A stretch of 25,244 nucleotides of DNA, taken from contig MSJH02000312.1 in the NCBI GenBank assembly GCA_001931875.2, forward strand, positions 1-25,244, in the 5' to 3' direction. A model generated the notes under the pieces. That model saw only the letters and a list, made by a program, of their open reading frames with translations, was not told where the DNA came from and ran no database searches. How positions within the stretch are numbered: the stretch's first letter is position 1; the number at the start of each line of letters is the position of its first letter. Positions 1 through 10,195 of this stretch are shown here, one piece after another. A program made the translations under genes and the position numbers. The stretch is from Byssochlamys sp. IMV 00236 (taxonomy: Eukaryota; Ascomycota; Eurotiomycetes; Eurotiales; Thermoascaceae).

Positions 1-41
<41 letters not shown>
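1..41. repeat. Poly(A) tract at window start
   Basis: Forty-one consecutive A. It sits just before a possible splice acceptor (CAG at 42-44), so it is probably inside a Sec1 intron. A homopolymer of this length commonly ends contigs, which would explain the missing Sec1 5' half. Confidence 0.9.
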
Positions 42-42
<1 letters not shown>

Positions 43-66
43 AGAGACTGATTATCATTATGATAG

Positions 67-2104
67 TATCTGAATCCCTCGTATTCACAGTCGATCCAGT
101 CACAAGCTTCTTGACTGCATTTGGCGACTCGTCTCGTCCAGACGAAGCACTAAGACAGACAGCAAAACAAGTAAGAAAAGCAAAAAAAAAGCAAGTAGAT
201 GTAATACTTACAATAGATAGTTGTTATCTGTATGTGCGACTCTAGGAGAAGATCCAATCATTCGATATCAGATACAATCAGAGGGAGAGGACATTCATCC
301 TCAATCACCAGCAAGCAAACTAGCTCAGATCGTCCAACAAGAGGTGGATAACTTTTGCAGATTGAACCCTAATTTTCCTGTAATGCATATTGAACAAGCG
401 CGCGTTACAAAAAAAAGCTAATTGTCTTTTTTAGCCACCACGAAACCCTCCTCAACCCAGAGCCACACTCTTGATCCTCGACCGATCCATTGACCCTGTA
501 GCACCACTGCTCCACGAATTCACGTACCAGGCAATGATCAACGACTTGCTCCCGGTTCAAGAAACAGATAATCATGTCGGCATAAAATACACATATGAGT
601 TTCATCAAGCAGATGGGACACTGGGGTCTCAAGAAGTCACTTTGGATGAAGAAGATAATGTGTACAAGTCGATTCGACATATGCATATCGCTCAATGTTC
701 AGATTACTTGATCGAACGGTTTAATGAGTTTTTGTCAGAAAACAAGTCATCCAACGAGCCCAAGACGACGGCCAAGAGTTTGAAGGAAATGAAGGAAAAG
801 TTGACGAATTTACCACAATATCAGGATATGAAGTCCAAGGTAATACAGCGTGTATAGAATGGGTTAAGACTGATGGTTGATTATAGTATTCTGCTCATTT
901 GAGCATTGCTCAAGAATGTATGTCGTATTTTGAAAGACACAAGTTGAACTCGGTTGGTAATTTGGAACAGGTCATAAAAATACGCATCGAAAAGACAAAA
1001 GTTTAACATCCATGTAGAATATGGCAACGGGTGAAACAGCAGATGGAGAAATACCCAAGACAATCGTACTTGACATGGTCCCTCTTTTAGATGATCCTCA
1101 TATTAGGTAGAGTTTCATCAATTCAGTACATCCACTAAACGTTATGTTGTAGCCCTGTAGATAAGGCACGATTGCTCATGTTGTATATCATTTGGAAAGA
1201 AGGCGGCATTTTCGAAGACGATAAACGGAAATTAATGGAGCACGCCAAATTAAAAGGAGAGCTGCGTGATGCTATCAATAATCTCCCATTGATTGGTGTC
1301 AAGCTGACACGAGTCCGTCGACAAGAAAAGTCATCGTTTATTAAAAAGAGAAGAGAGAGACATCGAAGAAATAAAGATGAAGAACAGCCTTATGAACTTT
1401 CTCGTTATGTGCCTGTGGTCAAAAAGATCATGGAGGTAACAGAAAAAAAAATCAATAGAGCGATGCATCATGACACTCCCTTTATGTTAGACTCATTTCT
1501 CAGGTACTTTGGAAGCAAAGCAATTTGGTTATACGAGGCAATCAGATATGGATCCAGTAGAGGAAACAAGTTCACCTGGAGGTTTACCAGCCAGCGGTGT
1601 CTCGCTACGAAGCACAAAACCAACATGGGCCAAAAAGAATAATCCGGTAAGTAAAGTATGATGTCTTTTGAATACGTGTCTTATATATACATATAGGGTT
1701 CTCCTCGACCATCCAATGGTGCCAAATTGATTGTCTTTATTGTTGGTGGAGCGACATATTCCGAAATACGGTCTGTGTATGAAGTAGCCGAAGCATATCA
1801 TCGTGACGTTTTCATTGGCACAACAGAGCTTTTACGTCCTGCAGCCTTTGTTGAACACCTGAGCAACCTGCGTCGTCCTGTGCCGACACCACCTGCCTTG
1901 ATTGCACCTTACGTACCACCACAGAAGCCAGTGGAAGTCAGTAAGGCAACCTCACTCATGTCTCATATGCACATCGGAAGCTCTCCGCAACTGAGCAGCA
2001 AGAGCTCAAGTCTGTCACTATCCACCATTGCGTCCGACACCAAGTCATCAGTGACGACAGAAGAAAAGAAGAAGAAGAAAGGATTAAAGCGATTATTTGG
2101 ATAG
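67..2104 (+). CDS. SEC1: Sec1/Munc18-family syntaxin-binding protein, 5' part missing
   Basis: SM-family protein that binds syntaxin/SNARE bundles and licenses exocytic vesicle fusion at the plasma membrane. Exons as I read them: ~67-170, 221-379, 435-839, 887-970, 1018-1106, 1153-1503, (1538 or 1595)-1646 and 1697-2104; introns are 46-55 nt. Recognition rests on collinear Sec1 blocks: SESLVFTVD, LLSVCATLGEDP, LILDRSIDPVAPLLHEFTYQ, VTLDEEDNVYKSIRHMHIA, YELSRYVPVVKKIME, and LIVFIVGGATYSEIRSVYE followed by VFIGTTELL. By comparison with animal Munc18 about the first 130 residues lie upstream of the window; the first acceptor could be at 44 or 66. The intron after 1503 is ambiguous in its acceptor. 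The C-terminus carries a Pro- and Ser-rich extension ending in a lysine cluster (KKKKKGLKRLFG), unusual for the family and possibly membrane-directed (inference). Family call very sure; exact ends less so. Confidence 0.93.
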
Positions 2105-2129
2105 AATAAAGATAGAATTTTTTTTTTTT

Positions 2130-3716
2130 TTACTTCTTTTTCATTTTTGGTACACCCAAATTCTTTGGTAAATACTTATCAGCAGTAATGATGACGGCAA
2201 TAACAACATGTCCAATGAAACCTACGCTCTTGTAGGCTGTCCATGCTCGGCCGACCTTCAAGAGCTCGAATCCGACGATACCATATGCACATGTTGCCTG
2301 ACAGGCTGCCCAAGCAACCAATTTCCAGAGATAAAAGTAAATCTCGTTTTGTTTGGTGTAAGGTTGAACATGCGGCAGTAATCGTCGACGGAGGATAGAT
2401 TCACAGAGGACAAAGAGGAATTCAAGAAAGAAGGTCAGGAAATACATCCAGTGGAATCCGTGCCAGATGGCCAAGAATGCCAATGTACCAAATTGTGACG
2501 CGAGTTTGCTGCCGAGGAACTTGAGTCGTTTAAAGACGTAGTATTTGGACCAAAGGTTCGTGTTGATGTTGAATGAGCCAATGATATGATCGATTGATGT
2601 GGCTGTTTCAAACGTGCCAGGGAGCGTATTGGCCAATCCACGGAACTGAGCGAGTCCGGCCACGTCAAATCCTTCATATGAAATGCCAAAGGCGGCGATT
2701 GCACCTGAATTTTTTTTATGTGTGAGACCCCAAATCCCCACATACACTCTTGATCACACGTTTTTTTTACCTTCAGTCAATAACCAGATACCGATATACT
2801 TGTTGTATGCAAATTTGCCAGCAACTACAAACACAAACGCACGCTTCAAAAGGCACAATGAACGGTATTCGTCAGTAAGCAGGTACGACGTGTTGTACCT
2901 GGTGCCGATCGTTTGTTGTAAGCCGAGATAGACAGCTGCCAGGAGCACACATCGTATGATGTAAGCGACCTGTGCTCTCTCCTTTTCCTCGAGTTCTTCC
3001 GCATTGAGCTGTCGTTCATCATCGTTCAGCCATTTTCTGTACAGTGAAAATGAAAATTGAGGACCGACAAGGAAAGCAGCTGGAAAGTGAGCATAGGCAA
3101 ACACTTCTTTAAGGTCCGGTAAATCAGTCAGGGGCGTATCTGCTCTAAATGACAGAGGTAAGACGGCAGGTGGCTTTGCCTTCTCTGTGCTTCTAATCGC
3201 AGCCTGGGTATGATCCTCGTTCTTGTTGGCCTGTTTCTCTGTAGGTGCACTAGCGACAGTAAACTTTTTGCGTCCATCATAGTAGTCAAAACCGAAACCC
3301 ATCATACGGAGACAGAGAATACATTGTGACATGGTCCAGGTAATATCGTAGTCATCGGTTTGCATGTAATAGTATCCGACCAACAAGTAGAGTGCGTTAA
3401 ATCCCCAGACGGTCATGAGGGCTAACTTGCGATCATTCATTTGTTCACCAAACATGAAGCAGAGTCCATAGGATACCGCTGTGGTCACAAGTGAATGGTA
3501 AATGTGGAATCCATTAAAGAAAAAGCTCAAGGCAAGTCCAGCAAAGAGAATGTATTGATTTCTATCTTCGCGTGTTGACTTTAGTGAATCTTGGCTAAGG
3601 TATAATTTTTTGTAATAAAAGGCGGAAGGATAGGCAAGAAGAATGGTTGATAAGAGCCGTAATGTAGGTTCTGGTAACCCAATTACCCTGGAGAGTAATG
3701 CTGTAATTATGTTCAT
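2130..3716 (-). CDS. MBOAT lysophospholipid acyltransferase (Ale1/LPCAT3-like)
   Basis: Integral ER enzyme expected to move acyl chains from acyl-CoA to lysophospholipids (Lands cycle). Two exons on the minus strand: 3716-2771 and 2704-2130, with a 66-nt intron; 506 aa, the usual length of Ale1 and LPCAT3. Visible MBOAT signatures: SFNINTNLW with the conserved Asn at about residue 361, VFKRLKFLG after it, and AIWHGFHWMYF with the active-site His at about 397, the same 36-residue spacing as in LPCAT3. Several hydrophobic membrane segments flank these. The C-terminus KMKKK places Lys at -3 and -5, a KxKxx ER-retrieval signal. The frame stays open up to an ATG at 3872, but I prefer the ATG at 3716 (ACAATGA context) because family homology begins there. 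The stop is 25 bp from the convergent Sec1 stop. Substrate class is inferred from family. Confidence 0.93.
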
Positions 3717-4186
3717 TGTCAGAACAAAACAACCAGGAAAAAGGGCGTTACTGCTTCTTTTGTAATTAAAAAAAAAGACTGCTTCCCAAAATGGATAATT
3801 ATGTAATCGTGAATTTATCCCATTTAGTTCCTCCTTTTGAGCTTGGGACTCTTTGTCATTGTGAATTAACAAGACTATTTCTAGATTGAGAGAAGGGCTT
3901 GTTTGATAGTATACAGACTATCATATGATGTAAGAATGATTGTTGTAAGTGCAAAATATAATGTCTACGTTTGTATTACAAACATTGTTTGTTATTTTAT
4001 TGTGCAGCGGTGTAAGGTACATTTGCGTACAGTAGCAAAAATGCGCAAAACGTCGATATCGAACTTGCAAGCCATCTACTATATCAAGGGTAGGCATGCA
4101 TGCTTATCAACGGACTAATTTCAAGGCCATTCAAGATATCATTATATACAATGTTTGTTTTTCATATTTAATTTCTTACCAACAGC
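3717..4186. other. Non-coding / 5' region of the acyltransferase gene
   Basis: The first ~150 bases are the likely 5' leader and promoter of the minus-strand acyltransferase. An open stretch on + at about 4007-4090 lies between an acceptor-like TTGTGCAG and a GGTAGG donor-like site and may be another exon relic of the decayed gene that follows. No intact gene seen. Confidence 0.4.
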
Positions 4187-4387
4187 TTGAAAACCTATGA
4201 CTACATTCAAATCATGCCTATCCATTACTTCTTTGCAGAATATGACAGTGTGATACAGTCCGACAACTATACTTCATCTCCTTGACTCTTTTATTTTGCC
4301 AATGTCATTTGTGTAAGGGGTGTTGTCATCACTGTATACTTCGACAATGTATTAGAGAGACTAACGTTAGTCAAGCGTCCCTACTGA
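4187..4387 (+). pseudogene. Decayed exon, one internal TGA
   Basis: After an acceptor-like ACCAACAG a single frame runs 32 codons (4187-4282, e.g. PIHYFFAEYDSVIQ), meets TGA at 4283-4285, then continues 33 codons in the same frame (e.g. FANVICVRGVVITVYFDNVL) to a TGA at 4385. The translation looks protein-like rather than random AT-rich read-through. I suspect a worn copy of a repeated mucoralean gene or mobile-element protein, but cannot name the family. Confidence 0.35.
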
Positions 4388-4533
4388 AAGTCTTGTTTGA
4401 TCTAGTAGCATTGTGTTCCTGTTCAATAGCTGATTGAACACCTAGACATTTGTGGCTTACAATGCAATGCCTCCCATCTTTGTCCCTAGTGAAGAAGGGC
4501 TTTTCTCGATAGCAAGGTGATTTGAATTAATGA

Positions 4534-5023
4534 GTAGTTAAAATTGACATGGCTGATGATGTTGTTCGCTTAGAAGGGCGATGTCGAAGTCTTGCTGGTG
4601 GGACCCAGAAGCCTCAGGCTTTTGTTTTTACCGCCAAGCGGCAATTGCTTAAAATTACCATATTGTTATTAATGAATGGTGTTTTGTTTTTTTCTTCAAT
4701 TTTGTAGGCTGCTTCCTTCGCCTCTGGCTTATGGGCTACAACAAAAGTGGCTGCTATCGCTTTGAGAGGGTAACATAAGTCCATAAAAGACGTTAAATAC
4801 AGAGACAGCTGCTTGGTGAACTTGTTCATGCTCAAAACAAAGGTAGGAACTAGATCCAAGGAGATCCAATATATGAAGGGTGCTGACTAATATATTTGAA
4901 CTCTCTAGCGTTACCTGGAGGAAGCACTAGAAACTCTTCAATCGATAAAATGTGAACATCACAAAAACTGCCTTGATGATGATAGTAATACCAATAGCCG
5001 TCATTTGGCCAAAAATATTCAAG
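4534..5023 (+). pseudogene. Possible decayed multi-exon gene
   Basis: One frame runs from 4534 to 4842 with in-frame TAG at 4705 and TAA at 4771. At 4843 a GTAGGA donor opens a 66-nt intron-like stretch containing a GCTGACTAAT branch-site-like motif and ending CTCTCTAG. The phase-matched piece 4909-5023 encodes 38 residues (starts RYLEEALETLQSIKC) and ends at a GTAAGT donor. These splice-like edges suggest an old gene on +; the two stops suggest it is dead or that I have misplaced an intron. Product unknown. Confidence 0.3.
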
Positions 5024-5660
5024 GTAAGTTTCAATAGCATTTGTAATAAAGTAATCAAGTCGTCACCAGAAAACGGCTATTAGATAAAACGTTATCTTGT
5101 TTCAAAATTGCATTGCACTGAACTTGCTAATACATAGTTGAAGGAAAAGAAAGAGCGTATGAATAAACCCTTGAATAACTAATGTTAAGAAGCAAGAACA
5201 TCTGGTAGGATAAAGTAGTCGAGTGTAACAAGACACGCTGTTCAGACATATGAAAGGATGAGTAATCATCAGATAAGAAACGGGTAAAAGTAATACTGAG
5301 CCATAAAAGGATGCATGCCGAGAGTACAAGGTAATAAGGAGTAGTTTGAAACTAAACACATGGACATGTCTAAACATTATTCCGTCTTCTTTAAGCAAAG
5401 TAAAAAGTTACAGAAATATTAGGATAATATTCTGCTCATAACATCTTTATTTGACTCACACGTCTTTTATCTAAAATAAGCAAAAAGTACAGTTTATTGC
5501 CTTTACATGTGGATTTGTAATTGACTATGACGGCTATTATTTTTATAAGATTCCCAAAATTGTTATGTGTAGATATAAATGTATGTGCATGTGTATGTGT
5601 GTATTTGTGTATGCATGTAAAGTTTGTGTATATATATATAAATATGTCTATTATATTACA
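5024..5660. other. Intergenic, includes a TG/TA-rich microsatellite
   Basis: No supported gene. Bases about 5570-5645 are an imperfect alternating TGTA/TGTG tract running into (TA)n, which lies immediately downstream of the kinase stop codon and so probably falls within or near its 3' UTR. Confidence 0.5.
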
Positions 5661-7174
5661 TTAAGATAAGCAATGATAATGTCTCCATCCATTAGACAAG
5701 GCACCATCATCGCATAATTCTACATTCTTCATCCAAGTCGACTCTAGCACTTGGTCTACTTTCCATCGAGTCTTGGGGTCTGGATCCATCATGCCAGCCA
5801 AACATTCTCTGATATGACGATCAGACAACTTGAACTCGTCCCAGAACAGACAATCAACGGGATCTCCTTCTTGACGCTGTTGAACGTACTGACCATAAGC
5901 GCTATCACCGCCATCAGCGGCAGCAGCAGCAACAGAGGCAGGAGATCCGGAAATAGCTCCAGGAGGGGGACTGGAGGAAGGTTTACCCGTGAAAAAAGCG
6001 GCATTGAAAGGCAGTTTCTGAAACCGGATACAGAAATAAGTGATGGCTGCACTCCAAATATCCAAGGCTTGACCATCATAACCATCGTCATCGTTCTTGA
6101 GCGACCAAATCTCAGGAGACCAGAAGGGCTCAGATCCGCACCATTTGTAGCACATATGAGATTCCTTTTCAAAGCATGTCTGCACAACAGATGCCACACC
6201 AAAGTCGGCAATCTTTAAGGTGCCACCTTTTGTCAAGATGAGATTTTCCGGTTTGATGTCCCTATGAGCAATACCGAGGTGGTGAAGGTGTTGTAAACCA
6301 AGCATCAGCTGTTTGAACAGACAATCACATTCTCCGACCGGCAAGTTGGATTTTTCAAACAAGAGGTTAAACAAGTCACCACCTTCGCACTAAATAAAGA
6401 AATGAGAGATCAGCGGTACGATAGAGATAAATATCTTACATATTCCATAACAGTACACCATCTATCATATTCATCTACCACAAGATCCATCGTCTCGACT
6501 ACATGTAAATGTCCACTGACAGTTTTACTGATACAATATTCATTATGCATACGCTTCAGATACTCTTTTTCGTCCTCATCCTTTGTCCTCTTTCTGAACT
6601 CTTTGACTGCCAAGACACTTCCATCTTTAGGTGATTTGACGAGTCGTATGACAGCTGTTGCGCCACTTGCGATATTATTCTTATTGGTGGCTCCTGTTCC
6701 CTTCGTATTCGATTTCTTCATCGGCTTCACATATTCTCCATATTTCTCATGAAGTCTTGGTACATTGCTAACAGGACTGTGGTGATGATCAGCCGGATGA
6801 AAATGCTTTTTGGTCCAAGTGGCAGGGCTAGAGATAAAGCTACCAATAGATCGTCCGAGGCGATGGTGAGACGATGGTGATGGTGATATCGACATGTCAT
6901 GATGATTATCGATACTCTTTGAGCTTTGAGCGCTCGTACTATCTTGTCTATTCAAAGGAGAGGGTGGTGGTGATGATGATATTGTTCTTGATGTACTATT
7001 AGTCATCTTCAATCGTTGATTATTGTTATTATTAAACAATGACCCTAATCGACTTGGTTTCTTTATTGAAAGTGCTGATACTGTTGACGTTGATGGAGAT
7101 GGAGATACGATTTGATCTGATAAAGCACTGTTCCATGAAGTGGATTTTGGTTCTACTTTAGACATTGCTGCCAT
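5661..7174 (-). CDS. Ser/Thr protein kinase of the fungal HAL/NPR type (Sat4/Hal4-like)
   Basis: Two exons, 7174-6440 and 6389-5661, with a 50-nt intron (GTAAGA..TTTAG); 487 aa. Residues 1-140 are Ser/Pro/His-rich low complexity, typical of HAL/NPR kinases. Kinase domain: SGATAVIRL as the nucleotide loop (~170-178), AVKEF with catalytic Lys191, VMEYCEGGDLF at the hinge crossing the splice site, HRDIKPEN with Asp289, IADFGVA with Asp307, and [10 protein letters not shown] as the activation-segment end. A low-complexity Ser/Pro/Ala/Gly insert interrupts the C-lobe. Fungal relatives regulate plasma-membrane nutrient and potassium transporters; the target here is inferred from family only. The loop is not the standard GxGxxG: only one Gly is visible (SGATA). 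ATG at 7174 is followed by another at 7165. Confidence 0.9.
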
Positions 7175-7185
7175 TTTAAATAATC

Positions 7186-7241
7186 AAAAGAAAAGAGAGA
7201 GAGAAAGAAATGAGATGAAGAAAAAAGACGAAAAAAAGTAT
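7186..7241 (-). promoter_or_regulatory. CT-rich leader upstream of the kinase start
   Basis: On the coding strand this is an almost pure pyrimidine run, including a (CT)n core, directly before the kinase ATG. Such CT-rich tracts are common in fungal core promoters and 5' leaders. Placement is by composition only. Confidence 0.4.
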
Positions 7242-7807
7242 ATCCTTTTTATAGGAATTACATTATTCCTAAAATGAAACTTTTTTTTTTTCCTCTAGTG
7301 ATGGGGTTTAAATATTACTCCCTCTCCCTCTCTTACTCTTCTTTCTTTGTATGTTTGTGTCTGTCTCATTTCTTCGTCCCACTTCCCCGCGCTTAGCTTA
7401 TAATCATAGTTTGTCATTGGCTCAGCTAAACGTCACTTTTTCGACAATGACGTTGAAGACAAGGAGTAATATCCTCTCTTCCAGGGAAAATTAGCGGGAA
7501 AGATCTTCGGAATTAGAATTCGATTCTGACTCTCAGTTGGCCTCGATCCCTGGGGAAGGAAAGGAGGGGAGTTTAATAAATAGATTGGCTTGAGTCATTG
7601 TTAAACAGAAACATGTTTTAAGCTGGCTCATCAACAGACGTTATGTCTCTATTTTGGCAATAAATAAAAATGTCAAGCTTATTTTATTGTTGTCGAAAGT
7701 CATATCTGTTTTGATAGATTGATTGTTCAGGAGAAACTAACAACCGAGAAAAGACAGCCTCCATAGAGACAGACTACATTACAAAAACAAAAAAAAGAAA
7801 CTTTACC
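7242..7807. other. Intergenic, kinase promoter region
   Basis: Holds short pyrimidine-rich stretches (about 7311-7350) and a locally more GC-rich patch near 7380-7570. I see no reading frame, RNA gene or clear element ends. Confidence 0.4.
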
Positions 7808-8215
7808 TTACTTAACACCATCTTCTGCATACTTCTTCAGTCTCTTTAGTTTTATGGGCTTACTTTCTTTTTCGTATCCTTCTATACAAGCTACAATCTT
7901 ACTAGATACTCGTCTTCTTGGCTTAGTTGGACATCATTGTATTTCTTGAACGACCTGGCAGCAGTTTGAGTAGATTTCTCGAAGCGCCTTGTCGTCATTT
8001 TCTCCAAGAGCAATGATACTTCGTTGTTGACTGCATAAGAAGTATGCTAAAGCAATTATTGGTTTTAGCTTTTGCTCGCTAAGTACTTTGTTGGATACAC
8101 TGTCGAGTGAATAAAAGCGGCAGGCTTCGAACCAGAGATCTTGTTTACATCTGTAGAAGGGTTCGTCTTTGTTTTTGGTAAAGGTTAAGACTCGAAAAGC
8201 TTTTGAAGCAAATCC
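7808..8215 (-). pseudogene. Orphan reading frame with single internal TGA
   Basis: Reading the minus strand from just after an acceptor-like TAATTTAG, one frame runs 93 codons without a stop (starts GFASKAFRVLTFTKNKDEP, includes LSEQKLKPIIALAYFL and NDDKALREIYSNC), hits TGA at 7936-7934, then continues 41 more codons in the same frame (includes VSSKIVACIEGYEKE) to TAA at 7810-7808. The residue mix is that of a soluble protein and the frame has no ATG, so it would be a downstream exon. No upstream exon is convincing. Either a recently broken gene or a mobile-element fragment; its position beside a transposase relic favours the latter. Product not recognised. Confidence 0.45.
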
Positions 8216-8559
8216 CTAAATTACAAAGACGGCTACTGTTGTATTCAGCTTTAGTTGTAATTGAAAAAGGCTATTAAATCGATAACTAGCAAATTTGATT
8301 CTTTATAAAAGGAGAGCTGAATATTATTAAATTAGTTTTTTGTGTGAGTTTTATAGGGAATCTTAACGTTGTCAGTATGATAAATGTGATCAATGCGACC
8401 ATTTATGCTTATGTTGTTATTGTTATACTAGTAGCTACTATAGTTATTATTATAAGTTATTCTTTTCAGATGCGATAGAGGAATGTAAGGTAGAATGTAT
8501 GCTCTACTATAAGATTATACTCGAGTTATTATAATGATTTGTATCAAACACGTCAAGTC
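8216..8559. other. AT-rich spacer between two relics
   Basis: Very AT-rich with ATT/TAT repeats. A 31-codon open stretch on the minus strand (contains NGRIDHIYHTDNVKIP) might be another exon fragment, but its edges are not supported. The catalytic half of the neighbouring transposase is not here. Confidence 0.35.
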
Positions 8560-9196
8560 GTATCATTCTTGAATTTTTTCCTCACTGTTTCGTTCCACAG
8601 GCTGGAGCTGCGCCTGTTTAATAGATAGATTACATGTGTTGTCATGAAGTGATAAACAGTACTGCGAGAAACATTAAAATCTACAAAGTTTTGCATTAAA
8701 CTTTCTACCACTTTGGTTAAAACAGCAGAAGGATTCTCATTAATGTAATTTAAAAGAATTGCTTATGCTCCTCTCCAATACGATGTCGCCCTGATTTTTT
8801 CTTTTTCTCGAAAATGTTTCCAGAATCTTCATAATAGCGTTTGAACCATCTATGGGCTGCACGAATATGAATGCCTAATTGAGTCGCGGCGGCCGAAGCA
8901 CTAAGGCTTTTACTAAAAAATAAATAAAAGAATCTAGTTTTTTCGTCATCAGAGTAAAATGTATAACGTCGCTTATTGCATAGCTCCATATAAACATCAT
9001 GATTCCTTTCATCTCCAACTGGATGCAACATAGGCTTAAGAGGTCTCTCTGAAGGCTTATTTTGACGAAATTGGGTACGAGAACTTATTGTTTCGATGGC
9101 GAAAAGCTCCTCGTCAACTGTAAGATCCATCGGCTCAACTCCATGTTCATCAACAACACGTCCTTGCCCATCCTCATAAAAGAATTGTGTATTCAT
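8560..9196 (-). pseudogene. Tc1/mariner-type transposase relic, N-terminal half only
   Basis: From Met at 9196 the frame gives a typical mucoralean Tc1/IS630-like N-terminus: an acidic MDLTVDEEL segment, RRYTFYSDDEKTRFF, then a helix-turn-helix SASAAATQLGIHIRAAHRWF and the basic KKKKSGRHRIGEEHKQF. The frame ends at 8750, but the family sequence resumes one base out of register (LNYINENPSAVL, SLMQNFVDFNVSRSTVYHF), then shifts again near 8635 (CNLSIKQAQLQPVERN), and ends with an in-frame TGA at 8565-8563. So there are two apparent one-base losses and one nonsense codon. No DDE/D catalytic domain follows. The copy cannot make an active enzyme. The ORF is also open to an upstream ATG at 9250, which I regard as chance. 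Confidence 0.8.
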
Positions 9197-9631
9197 TTGA
9201 ATGCTTGTTAAAATCAGGAAGAAAATAGAAATAAGGAATGGAACCATCACTTCAATTTATAAACAAGGTTCATCAATTATTGATCACGACATTATTTTTG
9301 GATCGTGTGACATCATTTTTGAACACCAAGGTTTTTTGCACAATACCAAATCCAAAACTAGCGACTTTACTTTCTGAAATGACACAGTTGAATCAGTTCG
9401 AAAATATTTCTCAGTTATCTGAATTTGAATTGCCTACATTATATTCTATAGTTACACAAATATCAAAGATGATTCCGGGCCGCACCATGCCTTCTTTACT
9501 GTGTCTATGCCCTTTTGTTGGATCCTTCAGATGATCCACTTTGACCCTTCCCTTTTTTTGTAACATCCATCTGGTAAATAAAGCATCCATCATCCATTCA
9601 TGCACATCGATAACTGACAAACTCTATAGCC
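9197..9631. other. Region upstream of the ribosomal protein gene
   Basis: Contains the promoter and 5' leader of the L9 gene; pyrimidine patches lie near 9500-9560. On + there is an ATG-initiated 98-codon frame (9238-9534) with a protein-like middle part (LATLLSEMTQLNQFENISQL). It overlaps the promoter and I have no homology for it, so I do not call a gene. Confidence 0.35.
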
Positions 9632-10195
9632 ATGAAAGACATCTACAAGCACGACGAACTCGAAATCCCTGAAGGTGTTAAGGTTAACATCAAGTCCCGT
9701 GTTATCACCGTTGAAGGTCCTCGCGGTACTCTCACCAAGAACTTGCGCCATTTGGCTATTGAAATCACCGTCGTTGGCAAAAAGATTCGTTTCGTCGTTC
9801 ACCACGGTCTTCGTAAGCACGTTGCTTGTATTCGTACTGTCCGCTCTTTGGTCAACAACATGATCATTGGTGTCACCAAGGGTTTCCAATACAAGATGCG
9901 TTATGTGTATGCTCACTTTCCCATCAACGTGATCATTAGCGATGCTGGAGATGCTGTTGAAATCCGTAACTTCTTGGGTCAAAAGGTTGCTTTCCATGTC
10001 AAGATGCGTGAAGGTGTCAAGGTCGAAGCCTCCAAGGCTCAAAAGGATGAACTTCTCTTGACTGGTAACTCTTTGGAAGCTGTCTCTCAATCTGCTGCTG
10101 ATATCCAACAATCTTGTCTTGTCAAGAACAAGGATATTCGTAAGTTCTTGGACGGTATCTACGTCTCTGAACGCAACGTCTTAGAATCTGCTTAA
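9632..10195 (+). CDS. RPL9: 60S ribosomal protein L9 (uL6)
   Basis: Cytosolic large-subunit protein uL6, which sits near the factor-binding site of the ribosome. Single exon, 187 aa, close to the yeast (191) and human (192) lengths. Family landmarks in order: N-terminal [48 protein letters not shown], and the C-terminal [17 protein letters not shown], nearly identical across eukaryotes. Codon use is far more C-ending than in neighbouring genes (AAG, ATC, GTC, CGT), as expected for a strongly expressed gene. The start aligns with the family N-terminus. Internal residues look intact. The 3' ends of this gene and of the convergent Hsp70-like gene are 235 bp apart. Confidence 0.97.
   Translation: MKDIYKHDELEIPEGVKVNIKSRVITVEGPRGTLTKNLRHLAIEITVVGKKIRFVVHHGLRKHVACIRTVRSLVNNMIIGVTKGFQYKMRYVYAHFPINVIISDAGDAVEIRNFLGQKVAFHVKMREGVKVEASKAQKDELLLTGNSLEAVSQSAADIQQSCLVKNKDIRKFLDGIYVSERNVLESA

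Noticed and set aside
3717..3872. 52-residue N-terminal extension of the acyltransferase
   Set aside because: The frame is open, but family similarity begins at the ATG at 3716, which has better start context and gives the usual protein length.
3903..4118. 71-codon plus-strand frame
   Set aside because: The first half is AT-rich filler crossing an acceptor-like site; only the last third might be an exon relic, so no gene is called.
4614..4859. 81-codon minus-strand frame
   Set aside because: It is antisense to the better-supported exon-like pieces on + and shows no family features.
5102..5398. 98-codon minus-strand frame
   Set aside because: No family resemblance, Cys- and Leu-rich composition typical of AT-rich chance frames, no splice or promoter support.
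5570..5645. TG/TA repeat considered as telomeric or CRISPR-like
   Set aside because: Irregular simple repeat without unit structure or spacers; ordinary microsatellite.
8120..8150. TTCGAACC motif resembling a tRNA T-arm/B box
   Set aside because: The T-stem has mismatches, no A box or acceptor stem is present, and it lies inside the orphan reading frame.
9197..9250. Hydrophobic N-terminus of the transposase frame read as a signal peptide
   Set aside because: It precedes the family's normal start (Met at 9196); a transposase would not carry a secretion signal.
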